Positions 1 through 7,804 of a stretch of 36,362 nt of DNA are shown piece by piece. Each line of letters begins with the position of its first letter. Within the stretch, counting starts at the first letter, position 1. A model generated the notes under the pieces. That model worked only from the letters and a program-made list of their open reading frames with translations. It did not search any database and was not told the origin of the DNA. Source of the stretch: an uncultured Acinetobacter sp. Lineage in GTDB: Bacteria > Pseudomonadota > Gammaproteobacteria > Pseudomonadales > Moraxellaceae. The stretch spans positions 1 to 36,362 of the forward strand of contig NZ_CANQLZ010000029.1 of the NCBI RefSeq assembly GCF_947624825.1. Direction: 5' to 3'. Position numbers and translations under genes: made by a program.

Positions 1-74
1 GAGCGGGAAAGGAGACTCGAACTCCCGACCCCAACCTTGGCAAGGTTATGCTCTACCAACTGAGCTATTCCCGC
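1..74 (-). tRNA. tRNA-Gly (anticodon GCC), 3' end cut by window edge
   Basis: Read on the minus strand, the sequence begins GCGGGAATAGCTCAGTTGG, has an anticodon arm with GCC, and a TTCGAGT T-loop before a 3' acceptor strand TTCCCGC. The acceptor strands GCGGGAA and TTCCCGC pair perfectly. The discriminator T and one C are inside the window; the last two bases of the TCCA end lie just beyond position 1. All elements match a bacterial tRNA-Gly that reads GGC and GGU codons. Confidence 0.96.
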
Positions 75-84
75 ATGGCTACGT

Positions 85-112
85 ATAATACAGAAGGAAA
101 AATTTAGGTCAA
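85..112 (-). promoter_or_regulatory. Sigma-70 promoter of the tRNA-Gly gene
   Basis: On the minus strand there is a -35 box TTGACC (107-112) and a -10 box TATTAT (85-90) with a 16-nt spacer, about ten bases before the mature 5' end of the tRNA. The good match to both boxes and the position suit a stable-RNA promoter. Read from sequence only. Confidence 0.6.
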
Positions 113-268
113 CTACTTTTTATGATTGATCAGTTTGATTGCATAAAATTAAAGCAATTTGGCCGATTTTTTTAAATTTTTGACTTAAATAGGCTTAAAA
201 AACCCGTCACTATAGCTTTTTAGCGAAGCACGCTATACTTAAATTGAATTTAAATAAAGGTTTACATC

Positions 269-574
269 ATGTTAGAACAGCAATTACGTGAGCGCTTAAA
301 CACGCTGCAACCTAGCTATTTACAAGTCGTGAATGAATCCTCAGGACACGGTGGCTATTATCCAGGCAAAGAATCACATTTTAAAGTTGTGATTGTTAGT
401 GATGTATTTGCAAGTTTACGTTTAGTACAGCGTCATCAAAAAATTTATGCAGCAGTGGGAGATTTACTCAGTCCTGGGAATATCCATGCTTTAGCGATTC
501 ACGCTTTTGTGGCAGATGAGTGGCAAGGTCAAGATACCTCAAGCCCTGAATGTGCTCATGCACCCAAAACTTAA
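269..574 (+). CDS. bolA: BolA family protein
   Basis: A 101-residue protein of typical BolA length. The stretch around residues 36-48 (ESHFKVVIVSD) followed by RLVQRH, IYAAVGDLL and IHALAIHAF...EW is the class II KH-like BolA fold and is closer to BolA proper than to IbaG. BolA proteins pair with monothiol glutaredoxins in iron-sulfur cluster traffic, and E. coli BolA also affects morphology and stress genes; the role here is inferred from family. An AAAGG ribosome binding site lies eight bases before the ATG. The next gene begins eight bases after the stop, so the two are probably cotranscribed. A TATACT hexamer at 234-239 could be the -10 box, but no good -35 is seen. Confidence 0.9.
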   Translation: MLEQQLRERLNTLQPSYLQVVNESSGHGGYYPGKESHFKVVIVSDVFASLRLVQRHQKIYAAVGDLLSPGNIHALAIHAFVADEWQGQDTSSPECAHAPKT

Positions 575-582
575 GGTGATGT

Positions 583-972
583 ATGGATACTCAATTAATC
601 ATTAAAATTGTACATATGAGTCTGGCAAGCCTACTGATTTTGGTGGTGTTTGCACGTGCTGCAACTTTATTGGTTGGTGTACAGGGCGAACAGCCTAATC
701 CTGTAGCACGTAAATTGTTGGTCGGCTTACAGCATTTTTCGGTCACTTTTGTTGTGATCACCGGTTTAGTAGCTTTGTATTTAAAGGATTTTGCGGTTGA
801 GCCATGGTTTTATGCCAAAGTAGTGCTGTTTTTTGTCATGCTATCTTCTTTAAGTAAGGCTTTTAAACAAGACAATCAACTGTTATTAACCCAACGCCGC
901 GCCGGCATGATGATTGCGGTATTGGCGCTGTTATCGTTAATTGGTTTGGTTATTATTAAGCCTGTATTTTAA
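583..972 (+). CDS. SirB2-like integral membrane protein
   Basis: A 129-residue, very hydrophobic protein with four predicted membrane segments (about residues 8-30, 48-66, 74-92 and 105-126). The pattern IIKIVHMSLAS at the start, a central segment preceded by LLVGLQH, and WFYAKVVLFF in the third segment resemble the SirB2/YchQ family, whose biochemical function is not established. The ribosome binding site AAGGTG overlaps the bolA stop codon, so translation is probably coupled to bolA. Family assignment is by pattern recognition and is moderately sure; that it is a real membrane protein gene is very likely. Confidence 0.75.
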   Translation: MDTQLIIKIVHMSLASLLILVVFARAATLLVGVQGEQPNPVARKLLVGLQHFSVTFVVITGLVALYLKDFAVEPWFYAKVVLFFVMLSSLSKAFKQDNQLLLTQRRAGMMIAVLALLSLIGLVIIKPVF

Positions 973-1098
973 AGGCTTTATGGTTTTGGATATGAACAGC
1001 AGATTAAGCAAAAGCTTGGTCAAAAAAATAAACCCAATTGACGGCAATTGGCGAATCATTGTTCAATAGCTTAAACGAGTTTCTATCTTGAGATGGGT

Positions 1099-1488
1099 AT
1101 GAAAAAATTAACACTTGGCATGCTAGTGCTGACGACAATCGGGCTTGGTGCATGTTCTTCTGCGGTAAAACCAATTTATGTTTCGCCTACCCAATATCAA
1201 GCACTGACCTGCTCGCAATTGCAAAGTGAATATAAGCGCATTGGTGAGTATATTGCCAACGGCGTAGAAACACCTAAACGTACGGGTATGGGCGTGGGTA
1301 TTGGTTTGGGTGGTGGTTGGGGCAGCCGTGGCGGTTGGGGTTTAGCACCTAATGTATCAGTCAATATGGGGCAATCTAGTAATACCAAACGCACAGAAGA
1401 GGCACGTTTATTAGGTCAGCAAGAAGCGATTGCTCAAGCAGCAAAATTTAAACATTGCCCATTGTTGATTCGTCAACCACAAAAATAA
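1099..1488 (+). CDS. Glycine-rich lipoprotein of unknown function
   Basis: The first residues MKKLTLGMLVLTTIGLGAC form a lipoprotein signal peptide with lipobox LGAC (Cys19), so the mature protein should be lipid-anchored and about 111 residues long. A segment near residues 62-86 is rich in Gly and Trp (GIGLGGGWGSRGGWG), and the C-terminal part is charged and probably helical (EEARLLGQQEAIAQAAKF). Two further Cys residues could form a disulfide in the periplasm. An in-frame ATG lies six bases upstream (1093), but the chosen ATG has a GAG at workable spacing while the upstream one has none. I do not recognise a named family. The gene stands alone between bolA-sirB2 and a LysE exporter. Confidence 0.8.
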   Translation: MKKLTLGMLVLTTIGLGACSSAVKPIYVSPTQYQALTCSQLQSEYKRIGEYIANGVETPKRTGMGVGIGLGGGWGSRGGWGLAPNVSVNMGQSSNTKRTEEARLLGQQEAIAQAAKFKHCPLLIRQPQK

Positions 1489-1543
1489 TGTAGTTTGGCA
1501 TTCATAAGGACTTGAATGCTCTAGATCATTTTAAGGATAAAGC

Positions 1544-2134
1544 ATGCTAGAGAATTGGTTTTTTCTTGTTGCAGTATTTGCTGTGCTGATGATTCCGGGG
1601 CCAACCAATGCGTTATTGGCCAGTTCTGCGCATCAGCAAGGCATTGCCAAAACCAGTTTGTATGTGCCTATTCAGCTGTTAGGTTATGCTTATGCCATTA
1701 GCTTGTGGGCTTTATTTATTCATTTAATGCAGCCAATCTGGCCCAAAATTAGTTTGATCGCACATATTGGAAGTAGCCTATATACCCTGATATGGGCATT
1801 TTATTTATGGCAAGCCAAACATTTAGAAAAACATAGCCAAACTCACCGTGCGATTAAGTTGTATCAGTTATTTTTTGCCACCTTAAAAAATCCCAAAGCA
1901 TTACTCTTTGCCGCCGGTATTTTCCCCATGCAAACATGGGAGCATCCGTCTATTGCACTACGTGTATTTGCTTTTTTTAGCATTATTTTAATTCCTACTG
2001 CTTTTTTTTGGATGTGTTTTGGACGAGCATTGCTTAATCCTGAAAATAGCCAAAAAAATGCCGATCGTTTATATAAAGGATCGGCGGTATTGCTTGTTGT
2101 GTGTGTGTTGCCTGTTTTAATTGGCTTACTTTAA
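1544..2134 (+). CDS. LysE/RhtB family amino-acid exporter
   Basis: A 196-residue membrane protein with about six hydrophobic segments. The N-terminal VLMIPGPTNALLASSAHQQG is the family signature (PGP motif plus small residues), and KNPKALLFAAGIFP matches the conserved NPK motif of the second half. Members export amino acids or other small metabolites across the inner membrane; the substrate cannot be read. AAGGA seven bases before the ATG is a good ribosome binding site. The gene converges with the DedA gene and their ends overlap by four bases. Confidence 0.88.
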   Translation: MLENWFFLVAVFAVLMIPGPTNALLASSAHQQGIAKTSLYVPIQLLGYAYAISLWALFIHLMQPIWPKISLIAHIGSSLYTLIWAFYLWQAKHLEKHSQTHRAIKLYQLFFATLKNPKALLFAAGIFPMQTWEHPSIALRVFAFFSIILIPTAFFWMCFGRALLNPENSQKNADRLYKGSAVLLVVCVLPVLIGLL

Positions 2135-2769
2135 GCTACATTTTTCTTAAAGAATTTTTGGCGGATAACCTCAATAACTCCAGGTAAAATACTTAAAATA
2201 ATGATGCCAAAAATTAAGTACGTGAAGTTATCTTTGACAATCGGTAAGTTACCAAAGACATAGCCTAAAATCACAAACGAGCTAATCCAAATGGCAGCAC
2301 CAACCACGTTGTAGGTTAAAAAATACTTATAATTCATGCTACCAGCACCTGCTACAAAGGGTGCAAAGGTACGTGCAAAAGGTACAAAACGCGCAAAAAT
2401 AATGGTTTTACCACCATGTTTGTCAAAAAATTTCTGCGTAGCAAATAAGTGCTTTTTGTTAATAAAACGTGATTCAATTTCAAAGACACGTGGACCAATA
2501 TATTTACCAACATGGTAATTTAAAGTATCGCCCAACACGGCTGCCACAAACAGTAATGGAATTAGCACCCAAGGGTCCATAGCACCTGTAGATGCCGCCA
2601 AAGCACCTGCTGCAAACAATAAACTGTCGCCCGGTAAAAATGGCATGACCACCAAACCTGTTTCGACAAAAATAATTAAGAATAAAATGCCGTAAATCCA
2701 TACCCCATAATTGGTGATGAATTCGAGCAAATGATCATCGACATGTAAAATAAAATCGAGCAGTTCCAT
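2131..2769 (-). CDS. DedA family (VTT domain) membrane protein
   Basis: A 212-residue membrane protein. Visible DedA hallmarks are FVETGLVVMPFLPGDSLLF in the N-terminal half, then GDTLNYHVGKYIG, and FARFVPFARTFAPFVAGAG with its essential arginines, then MNYKYFLTYNVVGA. DedA proteins are inner-membrane transporters or scramblases, some of them implicated in undecaprenyl-phosphate recycling, membrane potential and antimicrobial tolerance. The ATG at 2769 was chosen; a TTG start 12 bases upstream is possible, but neither has a convincing ribosome binding site. Convergent with the LysE gene. Confidence 0.93.
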   Translation of the reverse strand: MELLDFILHVDDHLLEFITNYGVWIYGILFLIIFVETGLVVMPFLPGDSLLFAAGALAASTGAMDPWVLIPLLFVAAVLGDTLNYHVGKYIGPRVFEIESRFINKKHLFATQKFFDKHGGKTIIFARFVPFARTFAPFVAGAGSMNYKYFLTYNVVGAAIWISSFVILGYVFGNLPIVKDNFTYLIFGIIILSILPGVIEVIRQKFFKKNVA

Positions 2770-2966
2770 GGGCAGCAACAAGCGAAAGTTTGGGCAAATG
2801 CTAACAGTCTAAAAGCTGAAAGTCAGCAGTTAAAACTAATAATTTTCTTTTACTTTCACTTTTAAATAACACCCTCAATTGATGCCTAAATACCACGAAA
2901 AATTACAATGCTAAAAGAAGCAACTTTTAAAATAAAATCACCAAAATACAAACAATAGAGGTAAGC

Positions 2967-3329
2967 ATGAAAAAAATAATGACAGCACTAACAATGGCAA
3001 TCGCACTTGGTGCTAGCTCAGTGGTATTGGCAAAAGCTGACCAAACTTTGCTCAAAGAAGCGGCTAAAAACTCAGTTACTGTTGCTCAAGCCAAAACCTT
3101 ACAAGATGAAGTTGGTGTGAGCTTAACTGGCAGTATCGTACGTCATGTGGCAGGCGATGACTTTGAGTTTAAAGATGCCACAGGCAGCATTATATTGGAT
3201 ATAGATGATGACTTATGGCAACCGATGCAGCTAAAAGCAGGTGACCGTATTAAAGTGATGGGAGAAGTGGACACGCACCGCTCTAAACCCACCGATATTG
3301 AAGTGATTAAAATTGAGCGGCTGAAATAA
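2967..3329 (+). CDS. YgiW/YdeI-type periplasmic OB-fold stress protein
   Basis: A 120-residue protein with a cleavable signal peptide (about residues 1-22, ending ASSVVLA), followed by an OB-fold domain with VSLTGSIVRHVAGDDFEFKD, IILDIDDDLW, GDRIKVMGEVD and the terminal IEVIKIERLK. This is the bacterial OB-fold (BOF) family, known in enterobacteria for peroxide, cadmium or peptide stress tolerance; the ligand is unknown. GAGGT seven bases before the ATG supports the start. It appears monocistronic and is followed by a hairpin before guaA. Confidence 0.88.
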   Translation: MKKIMTALTMAIALGASSVVLAKADQTLLKEAAKNSVTVAQAKTLQDEVGVSLTGSIVRHVAGDDFEFKDATGSIILDIDDDLWQPMQLKAGDRIKVMGEVDTHRSKPTDIEVIKIERLK

Positions 3330-3366
3330 GCAGCAAAAAATTCAATTTGCTCTAAAATCTATGCCT

Positions 3367-3395
3367 AAACTAGATAAAAATGTCTAGTTTAGTTT
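3367..3395 (+). terminator. AT-rich hairpin terminator before guaA
   Basis: Eight-base arms AAACTAGA (3367-3374) and TCTAGTTT (3383-3390) enclose an eight-base loop and are followed by AGTTTTT. The stem is AT-rich, so termination may be partial. It sits 38 bases after the stop of the OB-fold gene and so separates it from guaA. Confidence 0.5.
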
Positions 3396-3480
3396 TTCAC
3401 CTAATCTGAATAGTGTGTCTAATCGTTGGAAAAATGATAGAATAGCGCGCTTATATTCGTTGCCTGCATAGTTGTTTGCC

Positions 3481-5049
3481 ATGACTACCAATACCCAAAT
3501 TACTGAAGATCGTATCCTGATTTTGGACTTCGGTTCTCAATATAGTCAGCTTATCGCACGTCGTGTACGTGAAGCTGGCGTTTATTCAGAAATGTATGCG
3601 TTTGATATGTCTGAAGAAGACATTCGTGCTTTTAATCCAAACGGTATTATTCTTTCAGGTGGCCCTGAAAGCGTTTACGTTGATGGTAGCCCACGCGCAC
3701 CGCAAGTTGTGTTTGAGCTTGGTGTTCCTGTTCTTGGTATTTGCTACGGTTTGCAAACCATGTCGCATCAGCTTGGCGGTAAAGTTGAGCCAGGTGATGT
3801 GCATGAATTTGGTTATGCAGAAGTTGATATTCAAGTACGTGACCAACTGATTGGTGATCTTGAAGATTCTGCTGACAAGCTCAAAGTATGGATGAGTCAT
3901 GGCGATAAAGTGACTGCCATTCCGACAGGCTTCCAAGTGACTGCAAGCACGCCAAGCTGCCCATTTGCGATGGTGTCTGATGAAGCGCGTCGTTTCTATG
4001 GTATTCAGTTCCACCCAGAAGTAACACACACTGCAAAAGGTGCTGAGTTATTGTCTAACTTCGTTCACAAGATTTGTGGCTGTCGTGCGCTGTGGAACTC
4101 AGAAAACATCATCGATTTACGTGTTGAACAATTGCGTAAACAAATTGGTGATCAAAAAGTATTATTAGGTCTTTCAGGTGGTGTAGATTCATCTGTTGTG
4201 GCTGCACTTTTACACCGTGCAATTGGCGATCAGTTGACTTGTGTATTCGTAGATAACGGTTTATTACGTTTGAACGAAGGCGAGCAAGTGATGGACATGT
4301 TTGCCAAAAACATGGGGATCCGCGTGATCCGTGCTGACGCTGAAGAGCGTTTCTTAACTGCGCTTAAAGGCGAAGTTGATCCTGAGAAAAAACGTAAGAT
4401 CATTGGTCGTGAGTTCATCGAAGTATTTGCTGAAGAAGCACGTAAGCTTGATGGCGTAAACTTCCTTGCTCAAGGTACGATTTACCCAGACGTGATCGAA
4501 TCTGCTGCAACTAAAAATGGTAAAGCGCACGTGATTAAATCACACCACAACGTGGGTGGTTTACCAGAAGATTTAGCGTTTGAATTGGTTGAACCAATCC
4601 GTGACTTGTTCAAAGATGAAGTGCGCCGTTTAGGTACAACTTTAGGTCTTCCATTTGAAATGCTTTACCGTCACCCATTCCCAGGTCCGGGTCTAGGTGT
4701 TCGTATTTTAGGTGAAGTGAAAAAAGAATATGCTGACATTCTTCGTCTAGCAGATGACATTTTCATGCAAGAACTTCGTGCAAGCGGTTGGTATGATAAA
4801 ACTGCTCAAGCATTCGCTGTATTCCAACCAGTGAAATCGGTTGGTGTAGTAGGTGATGGTCGTCGTTATGCATGGGTCATCGCACTTCGTGCCGTTGAAA
4901 CTGTAGACTTTATGACTGCACGTTTCGCACACCTTCCATACGATTTAGTCGACAAGATTTCGACTCGTATCATGAACGAAATTGCTGACGTTTCTCGCGT
5001 GGTGTATGACGTATCAAGTAAACCACCTGCAACAATTGAATGGGAGTAA
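3481..5049 (+). CDS. guaA: GMP synthase (glutamine-hydrolysing)
   Basis: This 522-residue enzyme makes GMP from XMP, ATP and glutamine, the last step of de novo guanine nucleotide synthesis. The N-terminal class I glutamine amidotransferase domain has GICYG with catalytic Cys88 and the His178/Glu180 pair in FHPE. The ATP pyrophosphatase domain begins with the PP-loop SGGVDSS (232-238), and the C-terminal dimerisation domain ends in KPPATIEWE, the normal end. Length matches the family. A TTG nine bases upstream could open the frame further, but ATG gives the canonical N-terminus. A weak -10 box (TAGAAT, 3438-3443) lies upstream, without a clear -35 or ribosome binding site. Confidence 0.98.
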   Translation: MTTNTQITEDRILILDFGSQYSQLIARRVREAGVYSEMYAFDMSEEDIRAFNPNGIILSGGPESVYVDGSPRAPQVVFELGVPVLGICYGLQTMSHQLGGKVEPGDVHEFGYAEVDIQVRDQLIGDLEDSADKLKVWMSHGDKVTAIPTGFQVTASTPSCPFAMVSDEARRFYGIQFHPEVTHTAKGAELLSNFVHKICGCRALWNSENIIDLRVEQLRKQIGDQKVLLGLSGGVDSSVVAALLHRAIGDQLTCVFVDNGLLRLNEGEQVMDMFAKNMGIRVIRADAEERFLTALKGEVDPEKKRKIIGREFIEVFAEEARKLDGVNFLAQGTIYPDVIESAATKNGKAHVIKSHHNVGGLPEDLAFELVEPIRDLFKDEVRRLGTTLGLPFEMLYRHPFPGPGLGVRILGEVKKEYADILRLADDIFMQELRASGWYDKTAQAFAVFQPVKSVGVVGDGRRYAWVIALRAVETVDFMTARFAHLPYDLVDKISTRIMNEIADVSRVVYDVSSKPPATIEWE

Positions 5050-5088
5050 TTTAGGGCTTTCAAGAAACAGCGTTTCTTGCCTAAATTA
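5047..5088 (+). other. Long two-part stem-loop at the guaA stop codon
   Basis: Outer arms TAATTTAGG (5047-5055, containing the guaA stop) and CCTAAATTA (5080-5088) pair perfectly. Inner arms CAAGAAAC (5061-5068) and GTTTCTTG (5072-5079) also pair perfectly around a three-base loop. Only a five-base bulge (GCTTT) on the left interrupts the structure. There is no U-run after it, so it is not a simple terminator; it may protect or process the guaA 3' end. Confidence 0.6.
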
Positions 5089-5150
5089 CGCCAAGAGCTA
5101 TGCTCGCGGCAGTGAGGGCTTTCAGATGAATATCTTTAATATCCAATAAA

Positions 5151-5174
5151 AAGAGCGCTTCGGCGCTCTTTTTT
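5151..5174 (+). terminator. Rho-independent terminator downstream of guaA
   Basis: AAGAGCGC (5151-5158), tetraloop TTCG, GCGCTCTT (5163-5170) and a following T-run form a textbook intrinsic terminator with the very stable UUCG loop. It lies about 100 bases after the guaA stop. Confidence 0.92.
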
Positions 5175-5289
5175 GTTACTAAATACAAATAGGCTTGTCC
5201 TAACCATAGGATTTAGCGTATCAAATCATATATGGCTTCGCAGCCTTACAGGAATTAGAATCTAACCACAGCAACACCTAGGATGTGTC

Positions 5290-6237
5290 ATGACCAATAA
5301 CAGCTATACCGAAGTTTCGCATTCTGATGATTGCGCAAAATATGTAAACCAATTTATCCAAACCTTTACTTTACGCCGTGCTGAAATTGGGCAGGGCACT
5401 ATTATTAAACGCGCTTTACCCAGTCGCGAAAAACGTATGATTGGTGCATGGTGTTTCTTAGACCATGCAGGTCCAGTACACTTCCCACAAGGTGAAGGTT
5501 TAGATGTAGGGCCACACCCGCATATTGGTTTACAAACCTTTACTTGGATGATTGATGGCACCATGTTGCATGACGACAGTTTGGGCTCTAAGCAACTGAT
5601 TCGTCCAAAACAAGTCAATTTGATGACCGCAGGTTATGGTATTTCACATACCGAAGTGGCGCCAGACAATGAAACCCAAATGCACGCAGCCCAATTGTGG
5701 ATTGCCTTGCCCGATGATAAACGCAATATCGCACCACGTTTTGATCATTACCCTGAATTACCTGTTGTCACAAAAGATGGCATTGAATTTACGGTATTGG
5801 TGGGGGATTTTGTAAACACCACATCACCTGTAAAAGTCCACAGCGAATTGTTAGGCGTAGATTTAACAACAAAAGCAGCCACAAGTACCACCTTAAATCT
5901 TAATCCACGCTTTGAGTACGGATTTATGGTGTTAGAGGGCGAAGCAAGTATTCATGGGCATGAACTTAATGATGATAACTTCTTATTTGTTGAACCAGGA
6001 TTAACTGAGCTTAAACTTGATTTAGCTGCCAACAGTCGCGTGTTGTTGTTAGGTGGTGTACCGTTTGAATCGCCGATTTTGTTGTGGTGGAACTTTGTTG
6101 GTCGTACCCAAGAAGAACTTGCTGAGGCACGTCAACAATGGGTTGAAGGTCATTCACGTTTTGGCAGCATTCCGGCCTATGAAGGACCACGCCTAGAAGC
6201 GCCTGTATTACCTGAACGTATGCGTGCCAGTAAATAA
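5290..6237 (+). CDS. Pirin family protein
   Basis: A 315-residue bicupin. The pirin metal site is fully present: His76 and His78 in GPHPHIGLQTFTW, and His120 and Glu122 in GISHTEV, with the usual spacing. The N-terminal part ends in the typical MIGAWCFLDHAGP, and the C-terminal cupin contains GFMVLEGEASIHG and VLLLGGVPFESPILLWWNFVG. Pirins bind iron; some bacterial members oxidise quercetin-like flavonoids or act as redox-sensing regulators, and the role here is unknown. GGAT upstream of the ATG is a weak ribosome binding site. A second pirin is encoded near 26 kb on the other strand. Confidence 0.93.
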   Translation: MTNNSYTEVSHSDDCAKYVNQFIQTFTLRRAEIGQGTIIKRALPSREKRMIGAWCFLDHAGPVHFPQGEGLDVGPHPHIGLQTFTWMIDGTMLHDDSLGSKQLIRPKQVNLMTAGYGISHTEVAPDNETQMHAAQLWIALPDDKRNIAPRFDHYPELPVVTKDGIEFTVLVGDFVNTTSPVKVHSELLGVDLTTKAATSTTLNLNPRFEYGFMVLEGEASIHGHELNDDNFLFVEPGLTELKLDLAANSRVLLLGGVPFESPILLWWNFVGRTQEELAEARQQWVEGHSRFGSIPAYEGPRLEAPVLPERMRASK

Positions 6238-6342
6238 TACTGTTAAGGCTATGCGAGATCTCATAGCCTTTGTGTAACTTAGGCAGATTTTCTAAAGCAA
6301 AGCTCGTTATAGTTAAATTAAAACCATAACGGGAATGCTTAG

Positions 6343-6999
6343 ATGATCTGCTTACACCATCTAGAAAAATCACGCTCACTACGGATTTTATGGGCTTTAG
6401 AAGAATTAAAACTTGATTACGAGGTCAAATTTTATCAACGCCTTAGTCATTTTGCCGCACCTGCCCAACTTAAAAATATCCATCCTTTAGGTAAAGCACC
6501 CATACTCACAGATGGTGAATATACAATTGCTGAATCTGCTGCAATTTTAGAATATCTACAACAATATTATGATGTACAAGGTCAATTTAAGCCGCAACAG
6601 CCAACACAAGCATTGGCCTATCGCTATTGGATACATTATGCAGAAGGCTCACTTATGCCCTTGCTACTGATGACTTTTGCAATGAATGAAGCACCCAAAA
6701 AGCTACCAAAAATTTTACAGCACACTGCAGATAAAATGCTTATAGGGGTCAAGCACAATTTATTTAGCGCACGTTTAAAAGAGCATTTGGAGTATTTAGA
6801 AGATTATTTAACCCAACAGGCTTATTTTGCTGGAGAGTTTTCTTTTGCTGATATTCAAATGAGCTTTGGCTTACAAGCCGTAGCAACGCGTTTTGGCGCT
6901 CAATATGGCAATATTCAAGCGTATGTACAACGTATTGAAAGCCGAGCTGCCTATCAACGTGCTTATGCCAAAGATTTAGCTTTACAACAAGATAAATAA
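6343..6999 (+). CDS. Glutathione S-transferase family protein
   Basis: A 218-residue two-domain protein. The N-terminal thioredoxin-fold domain shows HLEKSRSLRILWALEELKLDYEV, with the Ser cluster near residues 10-12 as candidate catalytic residues, and then HPLGKAPILTDGEYTIAESAAILEYL, with the glutathione-binding cis-Pro and Glu-Ser pair. The all-helical C-terminal domain contains FAGEFSFADIQMSFGL, the N-capping box region. Such enzymes conjugate or reduce with glutathione; the substrate is unknown. The start is preceded by a weak GGGAA. A bidirectional terminator follows immediately. Confidence 0.92.
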   Translation: MICLHHLEKSRSLRILWALEELKLDYEVKFYQRLSHFAAPAQLKNIHPLGKAPILTDGEYTIAESAAILEYLQQYYDVQGQFKPQQPTQALAYRYWIHYAEGSLMPLLLMTFAMNEAPKKLPKILQHTADKMLIGVKHNLFSARLKEHLEYLEDYLTQQAYFAGEFSFADIQMSFGLQAVATRFGAQYGNIQAYVQRIESRAAYQRAYAKDLALQQDK

Positions 7000-7000
7000 A

Positions 7001-7027
7001 AAAAGCGACCTTGAGGTCGCTTGAATT
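7001..7027 (+). terminator. Terminator between convergent GST and SPOR genes
   Basis: AAGCGACC (7003-7010), loop TTGA, then GGTCGCTT. An A-run precedes and a TTGAATTTT tract follows, so the hairpin can act for both the GST gene (plus strand) and the SPOR-domain gene (minus strand), whose stop codon lies at its right end. Confidence 0.85.
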
Positions 7028-7642
7028 TTAGCGTTTAACGACAATAGAGTCGATGCCGCTATCTTGTAAAGTCTGCTGTGCATGAATTGCAGCATCTTGA
7101 GAATCATAAGGTCCTGAAATGACCCGATACCAAGTTTCGCCATTTTCTTGAATTTCTAAAATATCAGCCGATAAACCATTTAAGATAATTTCAGCACGGC
7201 GCGTATCAGCCTGATCTGGGTCATTATAGCTACGCACTTGTAAAATATAATTGTTTTTAGCTTCTTCAGCGCTGATTAAACCAGCTTGATTGGCAGTTGC
7301 TTCAGATGCAGTTGCTTCAGATGCAGGTGCTTCTGGTGCCTCTACAATCACAACCTTGCTGCTGCTTTGAGTTTCAGGCACAGCTTGATCCGGAATGGGT
7401 GTGACTTGTTGCTGCGGCAACAGTTCATAAAAACGATAATCTTTGTTGGTGTCTTCTTGATTATATTCGGTAGTCACTTGAGGTTTGGTCTGTACAGGTG
7501 ACCACGGTTTCCACAACATCAATGCGACAGCAAAACACAGCAAAATTAAAATGACCACTAACATCCATAACCATGTTGGAATGAGTGGTTTTTTTTGCTT
7601 ATTTGGTCGTTCAGATACACCGCGTTGCGTTTTTCCAAACAC
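7028..7642 (-). CDS. SPOR-domain inner-membrane protein, FtsN-like
   Basis: A 204-residue protein with a short basic cytoplasmic N-terminus, one membrane segment (about residues 22-44), the motif DYRFYELLPQQQV just outside the membrane, a Pro/Glu/Ala-rich linker and a C-terminal SPOR domain (about 130-204, YILQVRSYNDPDQAD to WYRVISGPY and SIVVKR). SPOR domains bind denuded septal peptidoglycan. The architecture and the position beside argS, where Pseudomonas carries its FtsN, suggest the division activator FtsN; this is inference. The start is GTG, supported by AAGGAA eight bases upstream; no ATG is suitably placed. The linker carries a small tandem repeat. Confidence 0.88.
   Translation of the reverse strand: MFGKTQRGVSERPNKQKKPLIPTWLWMLVVILILLCFAVALMLWKPWSPVQTKPQVTTEYNQEDTNKDYRFYELLPQQQVTPIPDQAVPETQSSSKVVIVEAPEAPASEATASEATANQAGLISAEEAKNNYILQVRSYNDPDQADTRRAEIILNGLSADILEIQENGETWYRVISGPYDSQDAAIHAQQTLQDSGIDSIVVKR
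7293..7337 (-). repeat. 15-bp tandem repeat in the SPOR-protein linker
   Basis: Two identical 15-bp units (plus strand GCAGTTGCTTCAGAT, 7293-7307 and 7308-7322) are followed by a degenerate third (7323-7337). They encode repeated Ser-Glu-Ala-Thr-Ala in the periplasmic linker, a place where length variation should be tolerated. Confidence 0.8.
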
Positions 7643-7691
7643 GTAGATTTCCTTTTTAAACAGATCGAGTTGATAACCACTTGTAACGATT

Positions 7692-7799
7692 CAAGGGCTT
7701 AAAGTCAAACCTTAAGCCCTTGATTTCACGATGTCATAACAATCGTTTACATCGTGATGTAAAACTTTAAAATTTGCCTGCACAAAAGGTGTAGGCAAA
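7692..7799. repeat. Three consecutive stem-loops between argS and the SPOR gene
   Basis: Hairpin 1: arms CAAGGGCTTAA (7692-7702) and TTAAGCCCTTG (7712-7722), perfect 11 bp. Hairpin 2: TCACGATGT (7726-7734) and ACATCGTGA (7749-7757), perfect 9 bp. Hairpin 3: TTTGCCTGCAC (7773-7783) and GTGTAGGCAAA (7789-7799), 11 bp with one G-U pair. Read on the minus strand, hairpin 3 lies five bases past the argS stop and is followed by TTTTAAAGTTTT, so it is probably the argS terminator. The other two lie in the leader of the SPOR gene. Confidence 0.75.
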
Positions 7800-7804
7800 C
7801 TCTA

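Noticed and set aside
3655..4029. Open frames antisense to guaA
   Set aside because: They lie fully inside a strongly conserved gene, have no ribosome binding site and give Cys/His/Asn-rich translations typical of shadow frames.
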